From Bacillus_BD oryzisoli_A (GTDB taxonomy: Bacteria; Bacillota; Bacilli; Bacillales; Cytobacillaceae): DNA of 64,000 nucleotides. Positions within the stretch are counted from its first letter, which is position 1; each line of letters starts with the position of its first letter. The stretch lies in assembly GCF_043641075.1 (NCBI RefSeq), contig NZ_JBHZRC010000015.1, forward strand, positions 1 to 64,000, read 5' to 3'. Below, one piece after another: positions 33,071 to 42,103 of the stretch. Both the position numbers and the translations under genes were made by a program. The notes under the pieces are model-generated. The model did no database searches, was not told where the DNA came from, and saw only the letters and a list, made by a program, of their open reading frames with translations.

Positions 33071-34075
33071 ATGAAAAAGCTCATTAACAATCCAAAAAAC
33101 GTTGTAGAAGAAATGCTTGAAGGATATTTGAAAGCGCACCCAGACTATATAAAAGCATTACCCGAAAATGACCGTGCACTCGTGACAATGAAAAAGACAA
33201 GAGAAGGTAAAGTTGGCATATTAATTGGAGGCGGTTCAGGTCACGAACCGGGATTTCTGGGATATGTAGGTGCTGGAATGGCAGATGGGGTTGCCGTTGG
33301 AAATATTTTTGCCTCCCCGTCACCTGATCCAATTTTGGAAGTAACAAAAGCAATTGATCAAGGTGCAGGCGTTGCGTATTTATACGGAAACTATGCTGGC
33401 GATGTGATGAACTTTGGAATGGCTGCAGAGTTGGCAGAATTAGAAGAGGATATTAAAGTTGGAATGGCTTTAACATCAGATGATGTAGCGTCAGCTCCGA
33501 AAGCGGAAAAAGAAAAACGCCGTGGAATTGCCGGATCCTTATTTATCTGGAAAGCAGCGGGAGCAGCAGCTGATTTTGGCTATAGCCTAGAGGATGTTAT
33601 TCGTGTTGCGAAAAAAGCGAATGAAAATACCCGCTCTATGGGTGTTGGCTTATCTCCATGCTCATTGCCGCAAACGGGTAAACCAAGCTTCGAAATTGGT
33701 GAAGATGAAATGGAAATCGGTCTTGGCCATCATGGGGAGCCTGGAGTTGAAAAAGGACCAATAAAAACAGCTGATGAAGTAGCAGACCGCCTTGTTCATG
33801 ATATTTTAGCTGATATCGAAATAACCAAAGGTGATAAAGTTGCTGTACTTGTGAATGGCCTTGGTTCAACACCAAGAATGGAATTATATATTATGTTTAG
33901 AAGAGTAGAGCAAATCCTAAGCGAATTAGGAATTGAAATCTATCGTTCCTATGTGGGAGATTATATTACTTCATTAGAAATGGGCGGCTGCTCTGTAACC
34001 TTAATGAAATTGGATGATGAGTTAATGAAAGCCGTTGATCATCCGGTTGATTGTCCGATGTTTGTTCAAAAATAA
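33071..34075 (+). CDS. dhaK: Dihydroxyacetone/erythrulose kinase subunit DhaK
   Basis: 334 residues, AAAGGAGTG before the ATG. The DhaK fold shows GGGSGHEPGFLGYVGAGM near residues 53-70, the KAEKEKRRGIAGSLFIWK segment, and the substrate-binding His in EIGLGHHGEPG near 218-228, which forms a hemiaminal with the ketose carbonyl. Together with DhaL it phosphorylates a short ketose: dihydroxyacetone in the classic case, erythrulose in tetritol pathways. There is no DhaM PTS subunit nearby, so ATP may be the donor. The ten-base gap to dhaL indicates co-translation. Confidence 0.9.
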   Translation: MKKLINNPKNVVEEMLEGYLKAHPDYIKALPENDRALVTMKKTREGKVGILIGGGSGHEPGFLGYVGAGMADGVAVGNIFASPSPDPILEVTKAIDQGAGVAYLYGNYAGDVMNFGMAAELAELEEDIKVGMALTSDDVASAPKAEKEKRRGIAGSLFIWKAAGAAADFGYSLEDVIRVAKKANENTRSMGVGLSPCSLPQTGKPSFEIGEDEMEIGLGHHGEPGVEKGPIKTADEVADRLVHDILADIEITKGDKVAVLVNGLGSTPRMELYIMFRRVEQILSELGIEIYRSYVGDYITSLEMGGCSVTLMKLDDELMKAVDHPVDCPMFVQK

Positions 34076-34084
34076 AGGGGGGTT

Positions 34085-34750
34085 ATGAAAATGGAATTAA
34101 CAGCAAAAGAGCTGAAACAATACTATAAAGAAATAGTCGAAATGATTGAGGAAAAAAAGGATTACCTTTGTGAGCTTGACCGTAAATTGGGCGATGGTGA
34201 CCACGGTGTGACGATGTCTATCGGTTGGCAGGCAATCAATGATAAATTGGAAAACGAGCTGGTTGCTGAGGAAGATTGCAGCAAAATCAGCATTACGGTT
34301 GGAAAAACCTTTTTAAGTGCGGTTGGATCCTCTGTTGGTCCACTATACGCAACAGGTTTTTTACGCGGAGCAAAAGAAATTAAAGGCAAAACCGTCATAA
34401 ACGATCAAGATCTTGCTCAATTCTGGATTGCCTTTGCTAAAGGTGTGAAGGAACGCGGACAAGCAGAGGTTGGCGATAAAACAATGATTGATACACTAGA
34501 GCCTTTCTTCCAAACATTAGAAGAATCTTTCAGTGAATCACAGGATTTCGTCCGTTCGTTCCGCCTGGCAGTAGAAGCAGGGAAAAAAGGAATGGAATCA
34601 ACGAAAGATCTATTATCAAAAAGAGGGCGCTCGAGCCGTTTAGGTGAGAGATCCCTTGGTGCGCAGGATCCAGGCGCAACGTCAGCTTATTATATCCTAT
34701 CGACGTTCCAAAGCTTCGTTGAAACACAAGTATTAAATGTAGGCGTATAA
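34085..34750 (+). CDS. dhaL: Dihydroxyacetone/erythrulose kinase subunit DhaL
   Basis: 221 residues, GGGGGG before the ATG. All-helical nucleotide-binding subunit with the Mg-ADP/ATP aspartates in ELDRKLGDGDHGVTMS (about residues 35-50), then GKTFLSAVGSSVGPLYATGFLRG, VGDKTMIDTLEPF and RGRSSRLGERSLGAQDPGATS. All hallmarks are intact. It transfers phosphate to the ketose held by DhaK. Whether bound ADP is recharged by PTS or exchanged for ATP cannot be told, but no DhaM gene lies in the window. Confidence 0.9.
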   Translation: MKMELTAKELKQYYKEIVEMIEEKKDYLCELDRKLGDGDHGVTMSIGWQAINDKLENELVAEEDCSKISITVGKTFLSAVGSSVGPLYATGFLRGAKEIKGKTVINDQDLAQFWIAFAKGVKERGQAEVGDKTMIDTLEPFFQTLEESFSESQDFVRSFRLAVEAGKKGMESTKDLLSKRGRSSRLGERSLGAQDPGATSAYYILSTFQSFVETQVLNVGV

Positions 34751-34825
34751 AAGACTATTGAATAAAGAATGACCACAACTCAACATAGATCCTTCAACCT
34801 GCATAATAGAAAATGAAAACATTCA

Positions 34826-34867
34826 AAAAAAGAATCAGGAACATTTATTTCTGGTTCTTTTTTTTGA
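34826..34867 (+). terminator. Terminator after dhaL
   Basis: AAAAGAATCAG pairs with CTGGTTCTTTT followed by a T run, so the sugar-phosphate genes from 35014 form a second transcription unit. Confidence 0.75.
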
Positions 34868-34937
34868 AAAAAATTTGCGAAATTTTATTAAACGAAAATA
34901 AATAATAAAATAAAACGACAATAAACAAAAAAAAAAA

Positions 34938-34966
34938 TTGAAAAACGATAAAGTGTGTATTAAAAT
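34938..34966 (+). promoter_or_regulatory. Promoter of the rpiB-glpX-tal-tkt unit
   Basis: TTGAAA (34938-34943), a 17-bp spacer and TAAAAT (34961-34966). AAACGAAAAT, AAACGACAAT and AAACGATAA repeats lie at 34890-34951, upstream of and inside the spacer; these are candidate DeoR operators shared with the 29.9-kb promoter region. Confidence 0.65.
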
Positions 34967-35013
34967 GAAAATAGATAAAAATAAAGGCGAAAAATTTTAA
35001 GGGGGTTAACGAA

Positions 35014-35490
35014 ATGAAAATTGGTATTGGCAGTGATCATAATGCGTTTCAATTTAAGGAAGAGATCAAAAAGTACTTGGCAGAAACAGAGCATGAAATA
35101 GTAGACTATGGCTGCTACAGCGAGGATGCGGTGGATTATCCGGATGTGGCATTTGAAGTGGCAGAGGCTATCAGTAATAGCAAGCTGGATCGCGGAATCT
35201 TAATCTGTGGAACAGGAATTGGTGTATCGATTGCAGCTAATAAATACCCAGGCATCCGTGCGGCGCTTTGTCATGATACATACTCTGCTGAAAGAGCGCA
35301 GCTTAGCAATAATGCACAAATCATTACGATGGGTTCACAAATTATCGGACTTGAAGCCGGTAAAAAAATTGTTGATGCCTACCTAAATTCCGAGTGGGCA
35401 GAAGGTTCAAAACGAAAAGTCGATAAAATTATCGAAAAAGAAAAAGAATTCGTAAATGTAAATTTTATAGAAACAGTAGCTTGTAACTAA
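35014..35490 (+). CDS. rpiB: RpiB/LacAB-family sugar-phosphate isomerase
   Basis: 158 residues, AAGGGGGTT before the ATG. Starts MKIGIGSDHNAFQFK, with the active-site Cys in LICGTGIGVSIAANK near 66-80, and HDTYSAERAQLSNNAQIITMG. It interconverts aldose and ketose phosphates. In erythritol and threitol pathways the RpiB homologue turns D-erythrulose 4-phosphate into D-erythrose 4-phosphate, which would fit here; plain ribose 5-phosphate isomerase activity is the alternative. Confidence 0.88.
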   Translation: MKIGIGSDHNAFQFKEEIKKYLAETEHEIVDYGCYSEDAVDYPDVAFEVAEAISNSKLDRGILICGTGIGVSIAANKYPGIRAALCHDTYSAERAQLSNNAQIITMGSQIIGLEAGKKIVDAYLNSEWAEGSKRKVDKIIEKEKEFVNVNFIETVACN

Positions 35491-35518
35491 CAAGCAAAAT
35501 CTAAAGGGGGGCAACAAC

Positions 35519-36469
35519 ATGCGATCATTGTTACTGGATTTATTAAAAGTAACCGAATCAGCCGCTATTGCAGCACTGCCGTGGATTGGCAGCGGCGATA
35601 AAATGGCTGCGGATGGTGCCGGTACAAATGCGATGCGTGAAGCGTTAAACAGATTAAGGATAAACGGAACAGTCGTGATAGGTGAAGGAGAAATCGATGA
35701 AGCACCCATGCTGTATATAGGTGAAAAGGTGGGGACCGGTAAAGGTCTGGAAGTAGATATCGCTGTCGATCCGATTGAAGGAACAAATCCTACTGTTAAT
35801 GGGCAAAGCAATGCTAGCACGGTTATCGCTGTTGCTCCGAAAGGAACTCTGCTACATGCTCCTGATATGTATATGGAAAAAATGGCAGTTGGTCCAAAAG
35901 CAAAAGGAAAGATTGATATTGAAGCACCGTTGTTAGACAACATTCATGCCGTCGCAAAGGCGAACGGTAAGGATATAAGGGAATTAACGATTCTCATTCA
36001 AGATAGACCAAGACATCAGAGCTATATCGATCTAATTAGAAGGTCTGGCGCAAAAGTTCATTTATTCAACGATGGTGATGTAACCTATACAGCAGCAACC
36101 TGTATCGAAAGCTTGAATATAGATATGTTTCTAGGAATCGGCGGTGCTCCTGAAGGTGTTCTCGGCGCTGTTGCCGTAAGAAGCCTCGGTGGAGATATGC
36201 AGGCCAAGCTGCTGCCGTTTGATGAAGAAGAATTGAATAGATGTATGGATATGGGGATTCTTAATCCGACTAAGCCATTGCGACATGAACAATTAATTGG
36301 CTCGGATGAGTGCATTTTTGCAGCAACCGGAATTACAGACAATCTGTATTTAAACGGAATAAAGAAGGAATCCAACCAGTATGTCACCCATTCCATATTG
36401 ATCTATGGAAAAGAACAGCGGGTACGTTATGTAGAGAGTCTGCATCCGGTTTTTGAGTTTGCTAGATAG
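35519..36469 (+). CDS. glpX: Class II fructose-1,6-bisphosphatase (GlpX)
   Basis: 316 residues, AAAGGGGGG before the ATG. GDKMAADGAGTNAMREAL near 23-40, VIGEGEIDEAPMLYIGE near 55-70, the metal-binding DPIEGTNPT near 82-90, and GIGGAPEGVLGAVAVRSLGG near 200. It hydrolyses fructose 1,6-bisphosphate, possibly also sedoheptulose 1,7-bisphosphate. In this unit it would supply fructose 6-phosphate for the transaldolase and transketolase when cells grow on a substrate that enters below hexose phosphate. Confidence 0.93.
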   Translation: MRSLLLDLLKVTESAAIAALPWIGSGDKMAADGAGTNAMREALNRLRINGTVVIGEGEIDEAPMLYIGEKVGTGKGLEVDIAVDPIEGTNPTVNGQSNASTVIAVAPKGTLLHAPDMYMEKMAVGPKAKGKIDIEAPLLDNIHAVAKANGKDIRELTILIQDRPRHQSYIDLIRRSGAKVHLFNDGDVTYTAATCIESLNIDMFLGIGGAPEGVLGAVAVRSLGGDMQAKLLPFDEEELNRCMDMGILNPTKPLRHEQLIGSDECIFAATGITDNLYLNGIKKESNQYVTHSILIYGKEQRVRYVESLHPVFEFAR

Positions 36470-36587
36470 AAAGAGAAACAGGACATTATTTAAGTGCATT
36501 TTTTGTTCCGTTAGTTGATTAAGGTTTCTTGAACGGGAAATACACATCCAAATTTAACAAATAAAAACATCATTGGAGGAAACCAAA

Positions 36588-37247
36588 ATGGAATTTTTCT
36601 TAGACACAGCCAACATTGAAGAAATTAAACGAATTAACCGTTTAGGTCTGGTTGATGGTGTGACAACGAACCCAACGATCATTGCTAAGGAAAACAGAGA
36701 TTTCGAAGAAACAATTAAAGAGATTTGCAGTGTTGTAGACGGACCAGTCAGTGCAGAAGTGATTGGCCTAACTGTTGAAGAAATGGTGAGGGAAGCGAGA
36801 ATCATTGCTGAATGGGCTCCAAATGTTGTCGTGAAAATCCCAATGACAGAAGCGGGGATTGAAGCAGTCCATATTTTAGCAAAAGAAGGCATTAAAACAA
36901 ATGTAACACTCATTTTCTCTGTATCGCAGGGTTTAATGGCTGCAAAAGCCGGCGCAACTTATATAAGTCCATTTGTAGGAAGAGTCGATGATATTGGTGT
37001 GGACGGTTTAGAGCTTATAAAAAATCTAAAAACGGTTCTTGTAAACTATCAATTAAAAGCAAAAATAATCACAGCGAGTGTAAGAAACATCGGACACTTG
37101 GAAAAGGCAGCCATTGCTGGTGCTGACATTGCGACAATCCCTGGAAGCTTATTCCCTAAATTATGGAGCCATCCATTAACTGATAACGGAATTAAACAAT
37201 TTTTAGCAGATTGGGAGAAGGTACCGCAAAAAGAAACAAGCAAATAA
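36588..37247 (+). CDS. tal: Transaldolase (short, TalB/MipB-like family)
   Basis: 219 residues from ATG 36588, eight bases after GGAGG. Schiff-base Lys in VVVKIPMTEAG near residue 85; VTTNPTIIAKE near 27-37; ATYISPFVGRVDD near 128-140. The residue before Val in the VSAEVIG strand is Glu, and Phe stands in SPFVGR, where fructose-6-phosphate aldolases have Gln and Tyr, so transaldolase activity is preferred. It swaps three-carbon units between fructose 6-phosphate and erythrose 4-phosphate. Confidence 0.9.
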   Translation: MEFFLDTANIEEIKRINRLGLVDGVTTNPTIIAKENRDFEETIKEICSVVDGPVSAEVIGLTVEEMVREARIIAEWAPNVVVKIPMTEAGIEAVHILAKEGIKTNVTLIFSVSQGLMAAKAGATYISPFVGRVDDIGVDGLELIKNLKTVLVNYQLKAKIITASVRNIGHLEKAAIAGADIATIPGSLFPKLWSHPLTDNGIKQFLADWEKVPQKETSK

Positions 37248-37288
37248 TAGGATAAAGCAACGAACTAATATGAAAAGGAGTGTTTACT

Positions 37289-39295
37289 TTGGCAATTACT
37301 GCTACCTCCGTAGAGCAATTATCTATTAATGCTATTCGCACACTTGCCATAGATGCTATTGAAAAAGCCAATTCAGGCCATCCTGGTTTACCGATGGGTG
37401 CGGCACCGATGGCTTACGCCTTATGGACGGAGTTTATGTCACATAACCCGAAAAATTCAAAGTGGTTTAACCGCGACCGTTTTGTCTTATCTGCCGGCCA
37501 TGGCTCGATGCTGGTCTACGCATTGCTTCATCTATCAGGCTATGATGTGACCATCGATGATTTAAAAAATTTCCGTCAGTGGGGTTCTAGAACTCCGGGC
37601 CATCCTGAGTATCGTCATACAGATGGAGTGGAAACTACTACAGGTCCGCTTGGACAAGGGATTGCTACAGCAGTTGGGATGGCGATGGCAGAAGCACACC
37701 TGGCAGCTACTTACAATAAAGAAGACCTCACAGTCATTGACCATTATACATACGCATTAGTCGGTGATGGTGATTTAATGGAAGGCATCTCACATGAAAC
37801 AGCATCACTTGCCGGACATCTTGGGTTAGGAAAATTAATCGTTCTATATGATTCTAATGATATTTCCCTTGATGGTGATTTAGATAAATCCTACTCAGAT
37901 CATGCAGAAGAACGCTTTAAAGCCTATGGCTGGCAGGTTATTCGAGTGGAAGACGGCAATGATGTAGCGGCATTAGGAAATGCGATAAGTGAAGCAAAAA
38001 GGAATACAGCACAGCCGACGTTAATTGAAGTGAAAACGGTGATTGGATACGGCTCGCCAAATAAATCAGGTTCCTCGGCTTCGCATGGTGCGCCGCTTGG
38101 AAAGGTAGAAGTACAATTAACAAAGGAAAACTATCAATGGGACTTTGAGCCATTCCACGTTCCTGCTGAGGTGTATAACGATTTTACTGAAAAAGTGGTT
38201 AAAAAAGGTGCCTTAGCCGAAAACGCCTGGAACGCCGTCTTTGCCACTTACAAAGGAAAGTATCCTGAAGCAGCTGCAGCGTTGGAACAAGCAATCAGCG
38301 GTGAACTTTCTAGCAACTGGGCCGAGAATCTTCCAGTCTTTGAAATGGGAGAAAGTAAAGCAACGCGTGATACATCTGGTCAAGTGCTGAATGCGATTGC
38401 AGAAGCTTTACCACACTTTATCGGTGGAAGTGCAGATTTGGCCGGATCCAACAAAACAACGATTAAGGGGCAGGCTGATTTTTCAAGAAATACCTATGAA
38501 GGTAAAAATATTTGGTTTGGTGTTCGTGAATTTGCTATGGCTGCGGCCTTAAATGGTATGGCTTTGCATGGAGGATTAAAAGTATTCGGCGGTACTTTCT
38601 TTGTCTTCAGTGACTATCTTCGTCCAGCCGTTCGTTTATCGGCTCTAATGAAATTACCTGTCACCTATGTTTTAACACATGATTCCATTGCGGTAGGGGA
38701 GGACGGTCCGACACATCAGCCGATTGAACATTTAGCTTCCTTCCGCGTGATGCCTGGATTATCCGTCATTCGTCCGGCAGACGGCAATGAAACAACTGCC
38801 GCTTGGAGACTAGCGGTGGAATCAAAGGATAAACCGACTGCCCTCGTACTGACAAGACAGAACCTGCCAACATTAGAAAGTACGAAAGAGAAAGCCTATG
38901 AAGGGGTAAAAAAAGGTGCTTATGTTATCAGCCCATCTGCAAAAGAAACACCAGATGCCTTATTGATTGCAACTGGATCTGAGGTTCAGCTGGCCATTCA
39001 GGCACAGCAGGTGTTGCAAGAAAAAGGAATTAACGTAAGTGTTGTTAGTATGCCGTCATGGGATCGTTTCGACGAACAAGACCAAGAATATAAGAATGCT
39101 GTATTGCCTCCGCAAGTGACAAAACGGTTGGCGATTGAAATGGGCTCGCCGTTTGGCTGGGAACGCTATGTAGGTAACAATGGCAGGATTATTGGCATCG
39201 ATGCGTTTGGAGCTTCAGGAAAAGCTGAGAAATTAATGGAGCATTTTGGATTCACGGTTGAGAATGTTGTAAAACAAGTGGAAGATTTAATGTAA
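37289..39295 (+). CDS. tkt: Transketolase
   Basis: 668 residues from TTG 37289, seven bases after AAGGAG (an upstream in-frame GTG at 37280 is too close to it). ThDP-binding GDGDLMEGISHE with Asn in YDSNDISLDGD, the active-site HPGLP near the N-terminus (SGHPGLPMGAAP), DSIAVGEDGPTHQPIEHLA in the Pyr domain and the C-terminal domain (MGSPFGWERYVG). It moves two-carbon units between ketose and aldose phosphates, completing the non-oxidative branch begun by the transaldolase. It probably duplicates a housekeeping transketolase elsewhere and is induced with the polyol. Confidence 0.95.
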   Translation: MAITATSVEQLSINAIRTLAIDAIEKANSGHPGLPMGAAPMAYALWTEFMSHNPKNSKWFNRDRFVLSAGHGSMLVYALLHLSGYDVTIDDLKNFRQWGSRTPGHPEYRHTDGVETTTGPLGQGIATAVGMAMAEAHLAATYNKEDLTVIDHYTYALVGDGDLMEGISHETASLAGHLGLGKLIVLYDSNDISLDGDLDKSYSDHAEERFKAYGWQVIRVEDGNDVAALGNAISEAKRNTAQPTLIEVKTVIGYGSPNKSGSSASHGAPLGKVEVQLTKENYQWDFEPFHVPAEVYNDFTEKVVKKGALAENAWNAVFATYKGKYPEAAAALEQAISGELSSNWAENLPVFEMGESKATRDTSGQVLNAIAEALPHFIGGSADLAGSNKTTIKGQADFSRNTYEGKNIWFGVREFAMAAALNGMALHGGLKVFGGTFFVFSDYLRPAVRLSALMKLPVTYVLTHDSIAVGEDGPTHQPIEHLASFRVMPGLSVIRPADGNETTAAWRLAVESKDKPTALVLTRQNLPTLESTKEKAYEGVKKGAYVISPSAKETPDALLIATGSEVQLAIQAQQVLQEKGINVSVVSMPSWDRFDEQDQEYKNAVLPPQVTKRLAIEMGSPFGWERYVGNNGRIIGIDAFGASGKAEKLMEHFGFTVENVVKQVEDLM

Positions 39296-39378
39296 GCCGC
39301 CTTACTCAACAGATGGATAATACAAATTATGTGAAAAGTAGATAGAACATAAAAATAAAAAAACGAAACGAAACCATT

Positions 39379-39547
39379 TGGATTCCTCCCTCGGAACGGC
39401 TGAATCCATGGAGCTTTGTGGAAGGGAACGCCATAAAGTCCAGAGAAAAGATACCATTTCATTGTAGGAATGGCATCTTTTCTCTGGGTGCGAATGACTC
39501 AGAACCCTGTTGCGAAAGGCTTTGTAACGGGGTTTTGAAGTCCTCGG
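39379..39547. ncRNA. Run of four adjacent hairpins, possible structured RNA
   Basis: Stem 1: 39379-39385 with 39402-39408 (7 bp). Stem 2: 39409-39421 with 39431-39442 (one bulge). Stem 3: 39441-39460 with 39467-39486 (20 bp). Stem 4: 39510-39523 with 39534-39547 (14 bp). Almost all departures from perfect pairing in stems 3 and 4 are G-U pairs. The stems follow one another with few free bases. It lies between convergent genes; stem 3 or 4 may also end transcription. No known RNA family was recognised, and the strand is uncertain. Confidence 0.45.
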
Positions 39548-39568
39548 AACCTCTTTTGCTGTTTAGAT

Positions 39569-40306
39569 TTATATCAAAGTCGTTACCTGGAGGTCCGTAA
39601 TTAAAAACACGCCATATTGGAATTTTTTCACGGTGTAGACATTTTCAAAGTCCATAATCGATTCTCTGCCTTCATCGCCATAATAGACGCTGAACGATTC
39701 CTGGACCGTTATGTGATACGTATCTTCTCCGATCGGTGTGATGCTGGAAATTTCATAATACAATAGGGTCTCCTTAATATTCCGATCATAGGTATCAAGC
39801 ACATATTCCGCCTGAGCATTGTAGAAGGCACTCGCCGGGTCAATTAAATACATGATATAAATGAAGGCACCCTCGTTGACAGCTAATGGATAGTTGGCCA
39901 TATATTCATCCATTAAAAGGTACATTTGCTGCTCTTCCAGTTCAGTGGGGCCTTCTTGAGTTGATGAAGATGGGATGATGGCAGGTCCTACAGGCTCCTC
40001 CGTTACGGGTTCAGTTTCAGTTTCGGTTGCGGGTTCGGAAGGCTGGGGTGCCGCTGGACGTTTGCCGCCTCCTGTTTGGTTATCACCTTTTGGCAGTTCC
40101 GGTTTTGGATTAGTTGGTTTAGGTACCTCATCTGTTGGCTGCGTTTCGGTTGGCGCTGGTTCATCAGCTGCTCCTTGATCCTGGACGCCCTCCGCAGGTG
40201 TTTCTGCCTCTTCACTCGATTTCTCCTTATCGTCGGAGCACCCGGCTAAAATGAATAACAGAATCAATAAAATCATCAATCCGCGCTGTTTGATCATCGA
40301 CTTCAC
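39569..40306 (-). CDS. Lipoprotein with long Pro/Glu/Thr linker, TcaA-like C-terminal domain possible
   Basis: 245 residues. Signal peptide with lipobox FILAGC (Cys about 23). Residues about 25-120 are a low-complexity linker rich in Pro, Glu, Thr and Lys that could span the cell wall. Residues about 125-245 form a folded domain (LLMDEYMANYPLAVNEG, NIKETLLYYEISSI, ITVQESFSVYYGDEGRE, VYTVKKFQYG) resembling NTF2-like extracellular domains of TcaA-type proteins. It is anchored outside the membrane. The function is unknown; a cell-wall or peptidoglycan-related role is a guess from the layout. Confidence 0.7.
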   Translation of the reverse strand: MKSMIKQRGLMILLILLFILAGCSDDKEKSSEEAETPAEGVQDQGAADEPAPTETQPTDEVPKPTNPKPELPKGDNQTGGGKRPAAPQPSEPATETETEPVTEEPVGPAIIPSSSTQEGPTELEEQQMYLLMDEYMANYPLAVNEGAFIYIMYLIDPASAFYNAQAEYVLDTYDRNIKETLLYYEISSITPIGEDTYHITVQESFSVYYGDEGRESIMDFENVYTVKKFQYGVFLITDLQVTTLI

Positions 40307-40441
40307 CTCTGAATGATTAGGGCGTGATGACTGATTTTTGGAGAGGATGGATAAGGATTCTATCAGCTGGTAAAAAAAGCCCCAACCCTATCCTATTCCG
40401 GGTGCAGGGTGAATTATGCCTTATTTTCAGAAAGCCCCATC

Positions 40442-40482
40442 AAAAAAGGCACCAACTCTCACTAAAGAGCTAGCACCTCTAT
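40442..40482 (-). terminator. Terminator after the YiaA-like gene
   Basis: On the minus strand AGGTGCTAGCTCT pairs with AGAGTTGGTGCCT (four G-U pairs), followed by six T. Confidence 0.7.
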
Positions 40483-40488
40483 AAATCT

Positions 40489-40749
40489 TTAATCCATCTT
40501 CGAAGACTGATTTTTACGCTCAAGCTCAGCCATGATTTCAGTATCTTCATAGTTATCGCGTGTAACCTTTTGTGTCAGAATCGCACCGACGGCCACTAGT
40601 ATCATAACCGCAAGATAATAGCCTTTTTCATTTAACTCTAAGGACTCCTCATTGTAGAGACCGATACAAAATAACAGAATACCAGCAATCAGCGTGAAAT
40701 AAGACAGCAGCGTGAAGGCAGGTGTATTCCGGCGTCTGTATTTATTCAT
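40489..40749 (-). CDS. YiaA/YiaB-like two-helix membrane protein
   Basis: 86 residues, GGAGGGG before the ATG. Two membrane helices (about residues 12-30, LLSYFTLIAGILLFCIGLY, and 44-60, YLAVMILVAVGAILTQK) separated by a short ELNEKGYY loop, the layout of the YiaAB domain; a charged tail NYEDTEIMAELERK follows. The function of the family is unknown. It lies upstream of the lipoprotein gene on the same strand but has its own terminator. Confidence 0.75.
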   Translation of the reverse strand: MNKYRRRNTPAFTLLSYFTLIAGILLFCIGLYNEESLELNEKGYYLAVMILVAVGAILTQKVTRDNYEDTEIMAELERKNQSSKMD

Positions 40750-40861
40750 AGTTCCCCTCCGTAAATAACTATAAGTACTATTTTAATAGTAAGAATAAAA
40801 TTAAATGAATTATACCATAAGTTACCACAGGAGGGTAGATTTTCTGCTACATACCTGTACC

Positions 40862-42079
40862 CTATCCATTCAACCCGCTGGATTTCTCCTCTTTTTTCAT
40901 CGGCTGAATATACCCGTATGTTAGGGTCCGCCACAGCCATTCAAACGGACCGAAGCGAAAGTTCTTCAGCCAGATATAGCTGAATAGAGTTTGTGCAACA
41001 TAAATTGCGAGACAAATCAGTGTTCCTTCAGCAAGACTGACTTTGCCGAAATAACCGAGGCCAAGGAAAATTCCAACCGAGATGAAGGTCTGCAGAAGAT
41101 AGTTCGTTAACGCCATTTGCCCGGTATAGCCAAGAGGTCGGAGCAGCTTCTGCCAGAACTCGCGGCGAAGCATCAATGTCAACGATGAAATATAGAAGAA
41201 GCATAGAGTCAATCCACTTAAACTAGTAAATAGGTAGGTAGCATTTTGTTGGTAAACGCCCACATCAATGACTTCTGTTTTAAAAATGGCCAACAAAGCC
41301 ACGAGCGGAATGCTTAAAACCAGCGTCGTCCACCAAACCTTTTTAATCAGTGGCAGATGTTGTGAATCCGGTTTAAACACTCCTTTTTTTCCAGCATAAA
41401 GGCCGAATAGAAACATCGCCAATACGGTAATGATGGTAAATGGAATGTTTGCGGCAACACGACCCATTTCTGTTTGCAGGCGATAGGAAACCAACTCTCC
41501 ATACGGTGCGTTTTCATACATATCAACATATTCAGAGAGCATGCTCGCCCTATCTTGGTCGGCCTCAGTATTAATGGTTTCCAGCTTAGAGGCAGGAGCA
41601 AGAAACTGTGCAGAAACCATTGCATGGAATACAAATAATAAGCTGAAGGCCCAAATCAAGAGCGTCTTTGGCTTTCTTTTATAAAAAAGCAGCAGGAGAA
41701 ATCCGGTAATCGCGTAGGTATGCAGGATATCGCCGAACCAAAGGAAAACGAGGTGGAGCACCCCAAATAACAAAAGTGCAAACAGCCGTCTTGAAAATAA
41801 TCTGTTGATTTGTAGCCCCTTCTGCTCTGCGCGGCTCATAAATATGTAAAATCCGAGGCCGAATAAAAAGGAAAAAATCGTATAAAACTTCGTTTGGACA
41901 AACATTTGAAACAGCAGGTCAAGCCAATAATTCACGCCCGAATAGTCCGGATGACTTTCCAGAAAGGCCGGGGAATGGAAGGCAGGCATGTTGACTAGAA
42001 AAATGCCAAGCAGCGCAAAGCCCCGGATAATGTCAATCGTCACAATCCTTTCACGACCGGATATAGGTGTTGATTTCAT
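40862..42079 (-). CDS. DUF418 membrane protein (YeiB-like)
   Basis: 405 residues from ATG 42079, eight bases after AGGAG; the open frame extends to 42271 but would overlap the end of the upstream gene. The N-terminal RIVTIDIIRGFALLGIFLVNM is the DUF418/YeiB signature, followed by about nine membrane helices and the C-terminal DUF418 region (LGYTGQMALTNYLLQT, LRNFRFGPFEWLWR-like KNFRFGPFEWLWRTLTYG). Members resemble acyltransferase-3 membrane proteins and may modify surface molecules. A 49-nt near-perfect palindrome lies in the leader. Confidence 0.85.
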   Translation of the reverse strand: MKSTPISGRERIVTIDIIRGFALLGIFLVNMPAFHSPAFLESHPDYSGVNYWLDLLFQMFVQTKFYTIFSFLFGLGFYIFMSRAEQKGLQINRLFSRRLFALLLFGVLHLVFLWFGDILHTYAITGFLLLLFYKRKPKTLLIWAFSLLFVFHAMVSAQFLAPASKLETINTEADQDRASMLSEYVDMYENAPYGELVSYRLQTEMGRVAANIPFTIITVLAMFLFGLYAGKKGVFKPDSQHLPLIKKVWWTTLVLSIPLVALLAIFKTEVIDVGVYQQNATYLFTSLSGLTLCFFYISSLTLMLRREFWQKLLRPLGYTGQMALTNYLLQTFISVGIFLGLGYFGKVSLAEGTLICLAIYVAQTLFSYIWLKNFRFGPFEWLWRTLTYGYIQPMKKEEKSSGLNG

Positions 42080-42103
42080 TCCATCATCTCCTACAGTAAA
42101 GAT

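Noticed and set aside
36588..37247. Fructose-6-phosphate aldolase
   Set aside because: Key Gln and Tyr of the aldolase are Glu and Phe here, and a transketolase follows, so transaldolase is the better call.
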